Assembly (NCBI RefSeq): GCF_015234135.1
Contig: NZ_JADGIK010000002.1
Location: 124,001 to 188,000 of the forward strand
DNA from: Faecalibacter rhinopitheci
Lineage (GTDB): Bacteria > Bacteroidota > Bacteroidia > Flavobacteriales > Weeksellaceae
Length of the DNA: 64,000 nt
Direction of reading: 5' to 3'
A model generated the notes under the pieces. It saw only the letters and a program-made list of their open reading frames with translations, was not told where the DNA came from and did no database searches. The position numbers and the translations under genes were made by a program. The first letter of the stretch is position 1, and every line of letters begins with the position of its first letter. Positions 7,114 to 16,619 of this stretch are shown here, piece after piece.

Positions 7114-9705
7114 TTATTTACCAAGTTTCTTTTTAATATCATTTAATTTCATCAACGCTTCAACAGGCGTTAATGTATTGATGTCTGTATTCATAATTTC
7201 TTCACGAATTGACTCTAATATTGGATCATCCAATTGAAAAAAGCTTAGCTGCATACTTTCTTCAGTTATCTTTTCTGTTTTATTAGATATCCCTTCATCC
7301 GTTTTGGATTGTTCTAGAACTTTTAAAACATCATTCGCACGCTTTACAACTTTAGGTGGCATACCTGCCATTTTAGCTACATGAATTCCAAAACTATGCT
7401 CACTACCGCCTGGAACTAATTTTCTTAAGAATAAGATTGTATCTTTAGTTTCTTTGATACTTACATTAAAATTCTTAATTCGTTCCATTGATTTACACAT
7501 TTCATTTAATTCATGATAATGTGTAGCAAACAATGTCTTTGGCTTTAAATTACTTTGATGCAGAAACTCTGCAATTGCCCATGCAATCGAGATTCCATCA
7601 TAAGTAGATGTTCCACGTCCAATTTCATCCAACAAAATCAAACTTCGTTCCGAAATATTATTTAAAATACTCGCCGTTTCATTCATCTCAACCATAAAAG
7701 TTGATTCTCCGGAAGATATGTTATCAGAAGCCCCAACACGAGTAAAGACTTTATCTATAATTCCTATTTCGGCATAGTCAGCAGGAACAAAACTTCCCAT
7801 CTGAGCCAATAAAATAATAAGGGCTGTTTGACGAAGTAAGGCAGATTTACCCGACATATTAGGCCCGGTAATCATAATAATTTGTTGATCTACTTGATTT
7901 AATTCTACATTATTTGATACGTATTGTTCACCAAGTGGTAATTGTTGTTCTATAACTGGATGACGACCTTCTTTAATTTTCATCTCAAATGAATCATTTA
8001 AGATAGGTTTCACATATGAATTTTTCTCAGCAACTTCAGCAAAATTTGATAAAACATCTAGATAAGCAATAGCCTTGGCTGTTTGCTGAATTGGTAATAA
8101 TTTTGTGATAATTTCCTGCAACAAATCAATAAATAATTGATTTTCTATTGCTAATATTTTTTCTTCAGCGCCTAGAATTTGAGTTTCGTATTCTTTTAAT
8201 TCTTCAGTTATATATCGTTCTGCATTCACCAAAGTTTGTTTACGAATCCATTCCTCAGGCACTTTATCCTTGTGCGTATTTCTAACTTCTATATAATACC
8301 CAAAGACATTATTAAATGCTATTTTTAAAGATGTAATACCTGTTCGTTCAATTTCTCTTTGACACATCTGATCCAGATAATCTTTTCCTGAAAATTGAAT
8401 TTTTCTCAGTTTATCTAGCTCCTCTGAAACTCCTTCTCTAATAACATTTCCCTTTACGATTTGATGAGGTGGTTCATCCGTTAGCATATTAAAAAGATGA
8501 TCTACTAAAGGCTTTAAATCTTCCACTTTATTGAATAGATCTACAATTTCTTTAATATGAGAATCTATTGCTAAGTCTTTAATTTCTTTTGAGATTGATA
8601 AACTTTGACCTAATTGTAGCAATTGTCGTGGTGTAATTTTTCCCGTAGATACTTTACCAGCTAACCGTTCTAAGTCTGTTAATTGATTAAGTTTTTCTCT
8701 TAAATTATATCTTACATCATTTTCTTTAACAAAATATTCAACAATATTTTGACGATTTTGTATTGCCTTTAAATCTTTTAAAACCATTACCATCCAACGA
8801 CTTAATAAACGCGCACCCATTGGTGTACATGTATTATCAAGGACATTTAATAACGTAACGCCTTTTGGATGTGGCGAATAAACCAATTCTAAATTTCTAA
8901 TAGTAAAAGGATCCATCCATACGAAACTATCCTGGCTAAGACGTTGTATTGATGTTATATGTTGAATATCAAAATGATGTGTATCATCTAAATAAGCTAA
9001 AATTGCCCCCGCTGCAATTGTACCTTCTTTTAAATTTTCAATACCAAATCCTTTTAAATTTTTGGTTTTAAATAAAGAAGTTAATTTTCCAATTGCAAAA
9101 TCGTATTGAAAAGCCCAATCGTCTAGTAAAAATTTACTTTTAACATCCGAAAAATTATACTTTACACGTTTTTGATATATAACTTCGCTTGGCCTAAATG
9201 ACTGAATAATTTTGGCTACTTGTTCTTCTGGACCTTCAGAAGTTAAGAATTCTCCTGTAGAAACATCTAATAGCGCAATCCCGCAAGTTTTATCTCCTTG
9301 GTGTACGGACATTAAAAAATTATTGGATTTAGAAGACAAAACTTCATCCTGTAATGCAACACCTGGTGTTACCAATTCTGTAACACCACGTTTCACAATA
9401 CCTTTTACCATTTTAGGATCTTCTAATTGATCACAAATCGCTACACGTAGTCCTGCTTTTACTAATTTTGGTAAATATGTATTTAATGAATGATGAGGAA
9501 AACCAGCTAATTCACTATTTTCTGATCCATTTGCTCTTTTTGTTAAAACAATATCTAAAATTCGAGAACTTTTTATGGCGTCTTGTCCAAATGTCTCATA
9601 AAAATCTCCAACTCTAAACAATAAAAGTGCATCAGGATATTTAGCCTTGATAGCGTTATATTGTTTCATTAGAGGAGTTTCCTTATTCTTTATTACTTTT
9701 GCCAA
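7114..9705 (-). CDS. mutS: DNA mismatch repair protein MutS
   Basis: Recognises mismatches and small loops and recruits MutL. The 863-residue protein has the Phe-X-Glu mismatch-reading motif (GDFYE, Phe35 and Glu37), connector, core, clamp, and the ATPase with Walker A GPNMSGKS (614-621), signature around GESTFMVEM, Walker B LILLDEIGRGT and the conserved FATHYHEL. The chosen start is a TTG at 9705 placed directly after an in-frame TAA; the next ATG (9669) would delete 12 residues ahead of PLMKQYNAIKAKYPDA, the part conserved in homologues. mutL is encoded separately at 50229-52055. Confidence 0.96.
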   Translation of the reverse strand: MAKVIKNKETPLMKQYNAIKAKYPDALLLFRVGDFYETFGQDAIKSSRILDIVLTKRANGSENSELAGFPHHSLNTYLPKLVKAGLRVAICDQLEDPKMVKGIVKRGVTELVTPGVALQDEVLSSKSNNFLMSVHQGDKTCGIALLDVSTGEFLTSEGPEEQVAKIIQSFRPSEVIYQKRVKYNFSDVKSKFLLDDWAFQYDFAIGKLTSLFKTKNLKGFGIENLKEGTIAAGAILAYLDDTHHFDIQHITSIQRLSQDSFVWMDPFTIRNLELVYSPHPKGVTLLNVLDNTCTPMGARLLSRWMVMVLKDLKAIQNRQNIVEYFVKENDVRYNLREKLNQLTDLERLAGKVSTGKITPRQLLQLGQSLSISKEIKDLAIDSHIKEIVDLFNKVEDLKPLVDHLFNMLTDEPPHQIVKGNVIREGVSEELDKLRKIQFSGKDYLDQMCQREIERTGITSLKIAFNNVFGYYIEVRNTHKDKVPEEWIRKQTLVNAERYITEELKEYETQILGAEEKILAIENQLFIDLLQEIITKLLPIQQTAKAIAYLDVLSNFAEVAEKNSYVKPILNDSFEMKIKEGRHPVIEQQLPLGEQYVSNNVELNQVDQQIIMITGPNMSGKSALLRQTALIILLAQMGSFVPADYAEIGIIDKVFTRVGASDNISSGESTFMVEMNETASILNNISERSLILLDEIGRGTSTYDGISIAWAIAEFLHQSNLKPKTLFATHYHELNEMCKSMERIKNFNVSIKETKDTILFLRKLVPGGSEHSFGIHVAKMAGMPPKVVKRANDVLKVLEQSKTDEGISNKTEKITEESMQLSFFQLDDPILESIREEIMNTDINTLTPVEALMKLNDIKKKLGK

Positions 9706-9748
9706 TTATAATGCTTTTAGAAAGGCTAAGTTAAATAAATTCGAAGTG

Positions 9749-10279
9749 ATGAGAAAACTTAAATTAGACGAATTAGGTCGTGTTTCGGCTGATGAATATA
9801 AAGAAATTGAAAAACACCCTATAGTGGTCGTTTTAGACAATGTTAGAAGTATGCATAATGTAGGTGCCGTATTTAGAACTTCGGATGCATTCTTAATTGA
9901 TAAAATCTATTTATGCGGAATTACAGCTACACCTCCACATAAGGAAATTCATAAAACTGCTATTGGTGCTGAAAATTCTGTTGATTGGGAATATATCCAA
10001 GATGCGAATGAATTAGTTATTAACCTAAAAAAAGAAGGTTATCAAATTATAACAATTGAACAAACGGAAGGTTCAGTCTTATTAAATGAATTTAAAGTTG
10101 ATTCTTCACAGAAATACGCAATTGTAATGGGTAATGAAGTAGATGGTGTACAACAAAGTATCATAGACCAATGTAATACATGTATAGAAATCCCTCAATC
10201 AGGAACTAAACATTCCTTAAATGTTTCCGTGTGTACCGGTATTATTTTATGGAAATGGTATGAAGGTTTTATGAAATAA
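9749..10279 (+). CDS. SpoU/TrmH family RNA 2'-O-methyltransferase
   Basis: A SPOUT-fold methyltransferase of 176 residues. The three SpoU motifs are visible: VLDNVRSMHNVGAVFRTSDA, IVMGNEVDGV, and the knot region IPQSGTKHSLNVSVCTGI. No extra RNA-binding N-domain is present, as in short TrmL/TrmH-like members; whether it modifies tRNA or rRNA cannot be decided. I chose the ATG at 9749 (MRKLKLDELGRVSADEYK): a longer frame from 9647 would run antisense over the mutS start, and its extra residues look non-coding. It is divergent from mutS and ends at a shared terminator. Confidence 0.9.
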   Translation: MRKLKLDELGRVSADEYKEIEKHPIVVVLDNVRSMHNVGAVFRTSDAFLIDKIYLCGITATPPHKEIHKTAIGAENSVDWEYIQDANELVINLKKEGYQIITIEQTEGSVLLNEFKVDSSQKYAIVMGNEVDGVQQSIIDQCNTCIEIPQSGTKHSLNVSVCTGIILWKWYEGFMK

Positions 10280-10320
10280 ACCTTCAATTATCAAACATAT
10301 AATTGAATATTTTATTCAAT

Positions 10321-10356
10321 AAAAAAAGCCTGAAGAAAACTTCAGGCTTTTAAATT
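10321..10356. terminator. Bidirectional terminator
   Basis: A stem AAAAGCCTGAAG / CTTCAGGCTTTT around an AAAA loop (10323-10352 approximately), flanked by A and T tracts, between the convergent RNA methyltransferase and OmpA genes. Confidence 0.85.
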
Positions 10357-10371
10357 TATTTTAAAACGATA

Positions 10372-11772
10372 TTATTTAATTTCTTTAAAAATTACTCGTC
10401 TATTTTCTAAGTTTTTCCAAGCTGGACAGTTAGAAACTGGATTACACTCTACGTGTTTTAATTCAGATTTTCCTTTTCCTACTGGAACTAAATTTGAAGT
10501 ATCAACTCCTTTATTAGCTAAATAACGAATTACAGAAGCAGCACGTCTTTCAGATAATTTTTGGTTATATTCTACTCCACCAGCAGCATCTGTATGACCT
10601 TCTACATAGAATTTATAAGTTGGGTTTGCAATCAATACTTCGTAAGCATTATTTAGTTTTCCATAAGAAGCTTCTCGTATACGATCAGAGTCATAATCAA
10701 ATTCAACCCCTTCTAAAGCAGAAGTTACTAATAGAGCTACCTCATCACCAGAAATTTGTACTAATTTCTCTGGACAACCACCATTTGTAGGAGGTCCAGG
10801 AATTGTTGGACATTTATCTTCTGAATCTGGAACTCCATCTCCATCAGAATCTAAAGAACATCCAGAACCATCAACTCTTACACCAGGAGGTGTATCAAGA
10901 CATCTATCCCATTGATCACATACACCATCACCATCAGCGTCCACACATTCAAATAATGTATTATCTGATAGCCCAATTCCAGCACTTCCTGTTGGAGCAT
11001 GCCATTGTAAAGCTTCTTTATGTTTTCCGAATTTATAATGTAATCCTAAAGATAAAGTCATCATATTATCATCACGACCTTCTTCCATATCAGCTGCAGT
11101 CCAATGACCTGGATAAGGAGTTCCTGAAGCATCAAATTCTTCATCCCCAGTCATTACATACATCGCTTTTAATTCGATATCAAATCTATTACTTAATTTA
11201 TGACGTAAACCTAATCCAACTTGAGAATAAAATGATTTATCATTTAAACTTTGTTTAGTTATTGTACGGAATTCATTGCCACTCCCATTATAATTATTTC
11301 TTGTAGCATCATATCCTAATATTCCTGCCCCAGCATAAGCATGTAAAGCCCATCTAAATTGTGAAGTATTGTCTACTCTTCTCCAAAGATTAGATACATT
11401 TAAGTCTCCCATCAAAGATATACCGTGATATTCCGTTTTTCCCCATGCATATCCATTTTTACCAGAAAGAAATTCATCAACTACCAGCCCTTTTTGTCTG
11501 GTATTACCATACTGATATTGTAACGATAAACCGAAAGAATGAGATATTTGTTTATTAATTTGAAATTGTAAATCATAACCTGGTGTGAACCATCCGCTAG
11601 ACCAACTTACTAAATCAGAATTCTGGATTAAATTACCTCCTCCATAAACGGAAACAGACCAATCGTTAAATTTTTTATCTTCATTTTTAAAGTGTCTTTT
11701 CTGCTCTGTTTGCCCAAAAGCTAAAGAAGAAAATATACTTAGCAACGAAAATGTTAATAGATATTTTTTCAT
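10372..11772 (-). CDS. OmpA family outer-membrane protein with TSP3-like repeats
   Basis: A 466-residue envelope protein that anchors the outer membrane to peptidoglycan. A signal peptide ends near residue 20 (SLAFG-Q). Residues about 35-250 alternate short amphipathic strands with aromatic ends, fitting an eight-stranded barrel. Residues 276-325 hold thrombospondin type-3-like calcium repeats (DADGDGVCDQWDRC, DSDGDGVPDSEDKCP) with paired cysteines. Residues about 355-466 form the OmpA/MotB domain, with VEGHTDAAGGVEYNQKLSERRA. This order is typical of abundant Bacteroidota porin-like OmpA proteins. It is monocistronic between a -7-like box and a strong terminator. Confidence 0.93.
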   Translation of the reverse strand: MKKYLLTFSLLSIFSSLAFGQTEQKRHFKNEDKKFNDWSVSVYGGGNLIQNSDLVSWSSGWFTPGYDLQFQINKQISHSFGLSLQYQYGNTRQKGLVVDEFLSGKNGYAWGKTEYHGISLMGDLNVSNLWRRVDNTSQFRWALHAYAGAGILGYDATRNNYNGSGNEFRTITKQSLNDKSFYSQVGLGLRHKLSNRFDIELKAMYVMTGDEEFDASGTPYPGHWTAADMEEGRDDNMMTLSLGLHYKFGKHKEALQWHAPTGSAGIGLSDNTLFECVDADGDGVCDQWDRCLDTPPGVRVDGSGCSLDSDGDGVPDSEDKCPTIPGPPTNGGCPEKLVQISGDEVALLVTSALEGVEFDYDSDRIREASYGKLNNAYEVLIANPTYKFYVEGHTDAAGGVEYNQKLSERRAASVIRYLANKGVDTSNLVPVGKGKSELKHVECNPVSNCPAWKNLENRRVIFKEIK

Positions 11773-11814
11773 AGGTTAAATTATTTACGGTATAAACTAA
11801 AAAGATTTATTCTA

Positions 11815-11822
11815 CAAAAATA
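11815..11822 (-). promoter_or_regulatory. Putative -7 box for the ompA-like gene
   Basis: Minus-strand TATTTTTG followed by TAGAA, 43 nt upstream of the ATG, fits TAnnTTTG. No TTG element lies at the standard spacing, so support is the -7 motif and position only. Confidence 0.4.
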
Positions 11823-11843
11823 ATAAAATATTCTAATTAAATC

Positions 11844-12254
11844 TTAAATAAAACTCAAATCTTTTATAAAATCTCTAGTATATATTTGATTATGAGGAAT
11901 AGTTAGTATATCTGAAAAAAAATAAATATTATTATAACGCAAAATATCTATATCTATAATTCGATCAATATACAACTCCCCTTCCTTTGGTTTTTCATAA
12001 ATTCTGCCCATAGAATATTCAATTTTTTTAACAATATTTAACATTTCTATAGGTGAAAATTCAGTTGAAACTTCAATCTTTTGATTCAAAAAAGAATTAG
12101 ATGTAGTAAAACCTTCAGCATCATTTTCTAAAATATTGGAAAATTTTATTATTTCACCAATTTCGCTCGTAATAAGACTTCTCGCTATTTCTAAATTACT
12201 ATTTTTGTCACCAAGATTTGTTCCTAGTAACAAAGTCACTATATTATTCGACAT
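11844..12254 (-). CDS. folK: 2-amino-4-hydroxy-6-hydroxymethyldihydropteridine pyrophosphokinase
   Basis: HPPK transfers pyrophosphate from ATP to 6-hydroxymethyl-7,8-dihydropterin in folate synthesis. The 136-residue protein is a little short for the family (about 150-160). The N-terminal LLLGTNLGDKNSNLEIA and the metal-binding IDRIIDIDILRYN (two Asp) are diagnostic, and IPHNQIYTRDF is the C-terminal substrate-binding region. The start at 12254 faces sppA with only 28 nt between the two start codons, so promoters must sit within that gap or inside the opposite gene. No other folate gene is nearby. Confidence 0.9.
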   Translation of the reverse strand: MSNNIVTLLLGTNLGDKNSNLEIARSLITSEIGEIIKFSNILENDAEGFTTSNSFLNQKIEVSTEFSPIEMLNIVKKIEYSMGRIYEKPKEGELYIDRIIDIDILRYNNIYFFSDILTIPHNQIYTRDFIKDLSFI

Positions 12255-12260
12255 ATACTA

Positions 12261-12268
12261 CAAAAATA
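12261..12268 (-). promoter_or_regulatory. Putative -7 box immediately ahead of folK
   Basis: Minus-strand TATTTTTG followed by TAGTA lies 6 nt from the folK ATG. If used, transcription would start almost at the start codon (leaderless or nearly so). The TTTG found upstream is only 11 nt away, too close for a normal -33. Confidence 0.3.
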
Positions 12269-12282
12269 CATATTTAGACCAA

Positions 12283-14052
12283 ATGAAAAATTTTTTAGGA
12301 AGAGTATTATCTACCATAGTAGGGAACATTGCCACATTTAGCATATTTGGATTATTACTTTTTGCACTTATTATTATATCATCAATCTCTAGCGTAAAAC
12401 CCTCAGTAAAAAAAGGGTCTGTACTTGAGTTGACGTTTGAAGAACCGATATTAGAAAGTAGTATGGATCAAGAAGTATCTGTATTTTCTATCTCAACCCC
12501 ATCTACATTTTATTTAGATAATATTTTAAAAGCAATTGAAAATGCTAAAACTGATGACAATATTAAAGGTATTAGCTTAAAAGTTGAAAACTTTAAAGGG
12601 GGATTAACACAAGCAAGTGAAGTGAGAAAAGCATTAGAAGACTTTAAAACTTCTGGAAAATTTGTCTATTCATATTCTAATAATTCAACCCAATTATCTT
12701 ATTATATCAACTCTGTTGCTGATTCAGTATTTCAAAATCCTTTAGGAGGTGTATTATTACAAGGAATGAGCTCAGAAGTAATGTTCTTTAAAAATGCTGG
12801 AGATAAATATGGTGTAGATTTTCAAGTCATCAGATATGGAGAATTTAAAAGTGCTGTTGAACCATATTTCAGAACTGATTTATCTGAAGAAAATAAATTG
12901 CAACTTAACGTCATGTTAGGAGATATTTGGAATAATATCTCAAAAGACATTGCGAAATCAAGAAAAATTACAGATAATAATTTTCAGACAATTACAGATA
13001 GTTTATATTCTTATATACCTGAAGTTGGGAAAAAACATAGGATTTTTGACCAAATTATTCAAGAATCTGAATATGATGATTTTATCTTTAAAAAATTAAA
13101 TTTAGAGACTAATAAGAGTAAAATTAATTCTGAAATATTAGCTAAATATACTATTGGTGTTGAAGATTATTATAATACATTAAATAGTAATGATAATTCA
13201 AATAAAATTGCAGTTTTATACGCTTCAGGAACGATTACTGAAGGTGACGGCTTTGATGGAATCCAATCAAAAACATATGTAAAAGCTATTCGAGAAATTG
13301 AAAAAAATAAAAATATTAAGGCTTTAGTTTTACGTGTTAACTCTCCAGGCGGAAGTGCAAATGCATCAGAAGAAATTTTATTTGAGCTAAGCCGCTTAAA
13401 AAAGACAATGCCAATTGTAGTTTCATTTGGAGATGTTGCTGCATCAGGTGGATATTATATTGCACAAGATTCTGACAAGATATTTGCACAGCCAAATACT
13501 ATCACAGGGTCAATCGGAGTATTCGGAATGATTCCTAATGCTAAAGAACTTGTAAATAGCTTTGGAGTAACTACGGATGTTGTTAAAACTAATGCAAACG
13601 CAGATCAATTAAAATCTATATTTAATCCTTTATCAGATGATGCAACACGTTTAATGCAAAAATCAGTAGTATTAGTATATGAGAAATTTGTAAATCATGT
13701 TGCTAAAAATAGAAAAATGACTTTTGACCAAGTTAATAAAATTGGAGGAGGTAGAGTTTGGTCTGGAACAAGTGCCAAAGAAATTGGTTTAATTGATGAA
13801 TTTGGAGGATTAAATAATGCATTAGCAGAAGCAGCCAAACTTGCAAAAATAGAATCTTATAGTACTGAGTCTTTTCCTAAAAGAAAAGATAGCTTTGAAG
13901 AGTTAATGGAAAAAATTCAAGGTAATAATATTAAAGCAAGAATTCAATCAGAATTAGGTACTGATGCAGCTAAAATATTTCAGGAATTAAAAATAATGAA
14001 TGAGCAAAAAGGTATACAAGCTAGGATGCCTTTTGAGGTAAAAATATATTAA
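12283..14052 (+). CDS. sppA: Signal peptide peptidase SppA, 67K type
   Basis: A membrane-anchored serine/lysine protease that degrades cleaved signal peptides. The 589-residue protein has one N-terminal membrane segment (about 13-36) and the two tandem S49 domains of the long type. The catalytic Lys is Lys189 (GEFKSAVEPYF) and the nucleophile Ser388 (GDVAASGGYYIA). I chose the ATG at 12283 (MKNFLGRVLS); the frame stays open further left, but that segment is antisense to folK. A terminator follows at 14061. Confidence 0.94.
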   Translation: MKNFLGRVLSTIVGNIATFSIFGLLLFALIIISSISSVKPSVKKGSVLELTFEEPILESSMDQEVSVFSISTPSTFYLDNILKAIENAKTDDNIKGISLKVENFKGGLTQASEVRKALEDFKTSGKFVYSYSNNSTQLSYYINSVADSVFQNPLGGVLLQGMSSEVMFFKNAGDKYGVDFQVIRYGEFKSAVEPYFRTDLSEENKLQLNVMLGDIWNNISKDIAKSRKITDNNFQTITDSLYSYIPEVGKKHRIFDQIIQESEYDDFIFKKLNLETNKSKINSEILAKYTIGVEDYYNTLNSNDNSNKIAVLYASGTITEGDGFDGIQSKTYVKAIREIEKNKNIKALVLRVNSPGGSANASEEILFELSRLKKTMPIVVSFGDVAASGGYYIAQDSDKIFAQPNTITGSIGVFGMIPNAKELVNSFGVTTDVVKTNANADQLKSIFNPLSDDATRLMQKSVVLVYEKFVNHVAKNRKMTFDQVNKIGGGRVWSGTSAKEIGLIDEFGGLNNALAEAAKLAKIESYSTESFPKRKDSFEELMEKIQGNNIKARIQSELGTDAAKIFQELKIMNEQKGIQARMPFEVKIY

Positions 14053-14060
14053 AAAACATA

Positions 14061-14096
14061 AAAAAGGGTTAAATATTCATTAACCCTTTTTTTTTG
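14061..14096 (+). terminator. Terminator after sppA
   Basis: A 12-bp stem (AAAAAGGGTTAA at 14061-14072, TTAACCCTTTTT at 14080-14091) with a 7-nt loop and a T tract. It isolates sppA from the mre operon. Confidence 0.88.
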
Positions 14097-14153
14097 GTGA
14101 AAACTTTATACTTTAGCAGAAATTTTATTGCCAAATAATAGTTAGTTCTTTTA

Positions 14154-14180
14154 TTTTGACTAAAATTTATCATACTTTTG
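14154..14180 (+). promoter_or_regulatory. Probable promoter of the mre operon
   Basis: TACTTTTG at 14173-14180 matches the Bacteroidota -7 box. TTTTG at 14154-14158 may be the -33 element, but the 14-nt spacer is shorter than usual. Transcription would start about 30 nt ahead of the mreB ATG. Confidence 0.5.
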
Positions 14181-14217
14181 TAATTCGTTAATTTAAGACC
14201 AGAATATTATCTAAAAA

Positions 14218-15243
14218 ATGGGATTATTCGATTTTTTTACCCAAGAAATTGCAATCGATTTAGGGACTGCGAATACTTTAATTATTCACAATAATAAAGT
14301 AGTTGTAGATAGTCCTTCAATTGTCGCTATACATAGAAGAACAAATAAAGTTATTGCTGTTGGAGAACAAGCAAAACACATGCAAGGAAAAACTCATGAC
14401 GATATAAAAACTATAAGACCTTTAAAAGACGGAGTAATTGCCGATTTTGAAGCTTCGGAGTTTATGTTAACAGAGTTTATTAAAAAAATTCCTGGTATTC
14501 AAGGTAAATTATTTTCACCTTCCCTTAGAATGGTTATTTGTATTCCTTCAGGAATTACAGAAGTTGAAAAACGTGCTGTTAAAGATTCATGTGCAAGAGT
14601 GAATGCTAAAGATGTTCGTTTAATCTACGAACCAATGGCAGCTGCTATTGGAGTTGGAATTGACATCCAACAACCTAAAGGTAACATGATTATTGATATA
14701 GGTGGAGGTACTACAGAAATTGCTGTTGTAGCTTTGGGTGGTATTGTATGTGATAAATCTGTAAAAATTGCTGGAGATGTTTTCACCAATGATATTGCAT
14801 ATTATTTAAGAACTCACCACAATTTATATATCGGAGAACGCACTGCAGAACGTGTAAAAATCGAAGTTGGAGCCGCTGTTGAAGAATTAGAGCATGCACC
14901 AGAGGATATGCCTGTACAAGGACGTGATTTAATTACCGGAAAACCTAAAGAAATCACTGTAAATTATAAAGAAATTGCTCGTGCATTGGATAAATCAATC
15001 TTACGTATTGAAGACGGAGTAATGGAAACATTATCTCAAACTCCTCCAGAGTTAGCAGCTGATATTTATAATACTGGTATTTACATGGCCGGTGGAGGTT
15101 CAATGTTAAGAGGTTTAGATCAACGTATTTCTAAAAAAACAGGATTACCTGTATTCTTAGCTGATGACCCATTAAGAGCAGTTGTACGTGGTACTGGAAT
15201 TGCCTTAAAAAATATTGACAAGTTTACTTTCTTAATGAAATAA
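14218..15243 (+). CDS. mreB: Rod shape-determining protein MreB
   Basis: Actin-like ATPase forming membrane-associated filaments that position the elongation machinery. At 341 residues it is full length. Phosphate-1 motif AIDLGTANTLI, phosphate-2 MIIDIGGGTTEIAV and the adenosine motif MAGGGSMLRGL are present. The N-terminus MGLFDFFTQEIAID is the expected membrane-contacting start. First gene of a five-gene operon mreB-mreC-mreD-mrdA-rodA. Confidence 0.98.
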   Translation: MGLFDFFTQEIAIDLGTANTLIIHNNKVVVDSPSIVAIHRRTNKVIAVGEQAKHMQGKTHDDIKTIRPLKDGVIADFEASEFMLTEFIKKIPGIQGKLFSPSLRMVICIPSGITEVEKRAVKDSCARVNAKDVRLIYEPMAAAIGVGIDIQQPKGNMIIDIGGGTTEIAVVALGGIVCDKSVKIAGDVFTNDIAYYLRTHHNLYIGERTAERVKIEVGAAVEELEHAPEDMPVQGRDLITGKPKEITVNYKEIARALDKSILRIEDGVMETLSQTPPELAADIYNTGIYMAGGGSMLRGLDQRISKKTGLPVFLADDPLRAVVRGTGIALKNIDKFTFLMK

Positions 15244-15265
15244 ATTAATACTAAAGATTACAACA

Positions 15266-16114
15266 ATGCAATATATTCTAAATGCCATTAGAAAAAGTGG
15301 AGTATTTATTATTTTCATGTTTTTAGAGTTTATAGCATTGTTTTTAGTCTTTAGAAAAAACATCTATCACGAAACAATTCTTGCAGAGGCAAGCACATCA
15401 TTCACCGGTTTTACCAATGATAAAATAGCTGCTGTAACTAATTTCGTGAATTTACCTTCTACAAACAGAGAATTACAAGAAGAAAATGCTGTTCTACGTG
15501 AGCGTTTAATTCATCTCGGAATAAAAGATGCTCGTTCAAAAAAATTCACTAAAACAGATTCTTTAGGATTTCAGCAAACTTATACATTTATACCTGCTGA
15601 GGTTATTAATAATTCTATAATCAAAACTCAAAACTATATTACGATTGATAAAGGTCGTAAAGATGGGATTGAAAAAGGTGACGGAATTATAACAAATAAA
15701 GGTGTAATTGGTATAATTACATTTGCTGGACAAAATTATTCTCGCGCAATTTCTCTACTTAATAAAGATATTAAAATAAATGCTCGCCTAAAAGGTGAAG
15801 AATATTTTGGTACTTTAGTATGGGATGCAAAAGATGCTCGCTATGCACAATTAATAGAAATCCCTAAATACATAAAAGTAGAAAAGGGCGATACTATAGA
15901 AACTGATGGTAAATCTCCTGTTTTCCCTGAAGGTTTAATGATTGGTACTGTAGTCAGTAAAGCTATAGATAATGTATCTGGAGAACTGAAAATACAAGTA
16001 AAATTAAGACAAGATTTTGGAAATTTATCACATGCATATGTGGTAACAAATCTTAACAAAACGGAAATCAAACAAGTGGAGAAATCTGACACAATCATAA
16101 ACAATGTACAATAA
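15266..16114 (+). CDS. mreC: Rod shape-determining protein MreC
   Basis: Bitopic scaffold of the elongasome. The 282-residue protein has one membrane segment (about 12-30), then a coiled-coil stretch (NRELQEENAVLRERLI, about 68-85), then the beta-rich periplasmic domain with the conserved GKSPVFPEGLMIGTV. It starts 22 nt after mreB and its end overlaps mreD by 11 nt, consistent with stoichiometric expression. Confidence 0.95.
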   Translation: MQYILNAIRKSGVFIIFMFLEFIALFLVFRKNIYHETILAEASTSFTGFTNDKIAAVTNFVNLPSTNRELQEENAVLRERLIHLGIKDARSKKFTKTDSLGFQQTYTFIPAEVINNSIIKTQNYITIDKGRKDGIEKGDGIITNKGVIGIITFAGQNYSRAISLLNKDIKINARLKGEEYFGTLVWDAKDARYAQLIEIPKYIKVEKGDTIETDGKSPVFPEGLMIGTVVSKAIDNVSGELKIQVKLRQDFGNLSHAYVVTNLNKTEIKQVEKSDTIINNVQ

Positions 16115-16619
16115 AGATTTTTTTTTCAATATATTCTTAATTATCGTTTTAGCTTTAGCTCAATCATTTATATTTAACCATGTAAATTTTTTGGGTAGCT
16201 ATCAACCGTACATATACGTTGTGTTTGTATTGTTTTTTCCTCCATATCAAAATAGATATTTGCTTGTTTTTCTAGCTTTTATTTTAGGTTTAATGGTAGA
16301 TGTATTAGAGTATACTGGTGGTATACATGCATTCTCACTTACATTTATTGCATACTATAGAAATTTAATTATAAAACTTTTATCTGGAAAGGTTAATTTT
16401 GAAATGGAATATTTTAATTTTAATACATTTAGTATTTCACAATGGATATTCTATTTACTTATATTAATATTCTTTCATCATTCAATTTTATTAGTTCTTG
16501 AGAATTTTAAATTTACTGGAATTTTAAAAGTATTATCTAACGCACTTATTAGTTCTGGGATAACTTTTATCTTTGTTATTATTTATAAAATTTTATTTAA
16601 AAATAAAATTTCAGTATGA
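16104..16619 (+). CDS. mreD: Rod shape-determining protein MreD
   Basis: A polytopic membrane protein of 171 residues with about five hydrophobic segments and little soluble sequence. Identity rests on size, topology, the recognisable motif LGLMVDVLEYTGGIHAFS, and position between mreC and mrdA. The start overlaps mreC by 11 nt and the end overlaps mrdA as ATGA (16616-16619). MreD sequences diverge strongly, so context carries much weight. Confidence 0.9.
   Translation: MYNKDFFFNIFLIIVLALAQSFIFNHVNFLGSYQPYIYVVFVLFFPPYQNRYLLVFLAFILGLMVDVLEYTGGIHAFSLTFIAYYRNLIIKLLSGKVNFEMEYFNFNTFSISQWIFYLLILIFFHHSILLVLENFKFTGILKVLSNALISSGITFIFVIIYKILFKNKISV

Noticed and set aside
9647-9748. N-terminal extension of the RNA methyltransferase
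   Set aside because: It overlaps the mutS coding start on the opposite strand and looks unlike SpoU proteins; ATG 9749 fits the family.
10803-11258. Open frame of 151 codons on the + strand
   Set aside because: Antisense to the OmpA gene; its odd His/Leu/Gln composition comes from the calcium-repeat and barrel sequence read backwards.
12136-12282. N-terminal extension of SppA
   Set aside because: Antisense to folK; the normal SppA start MKNFLGRVLS begins at 12283.
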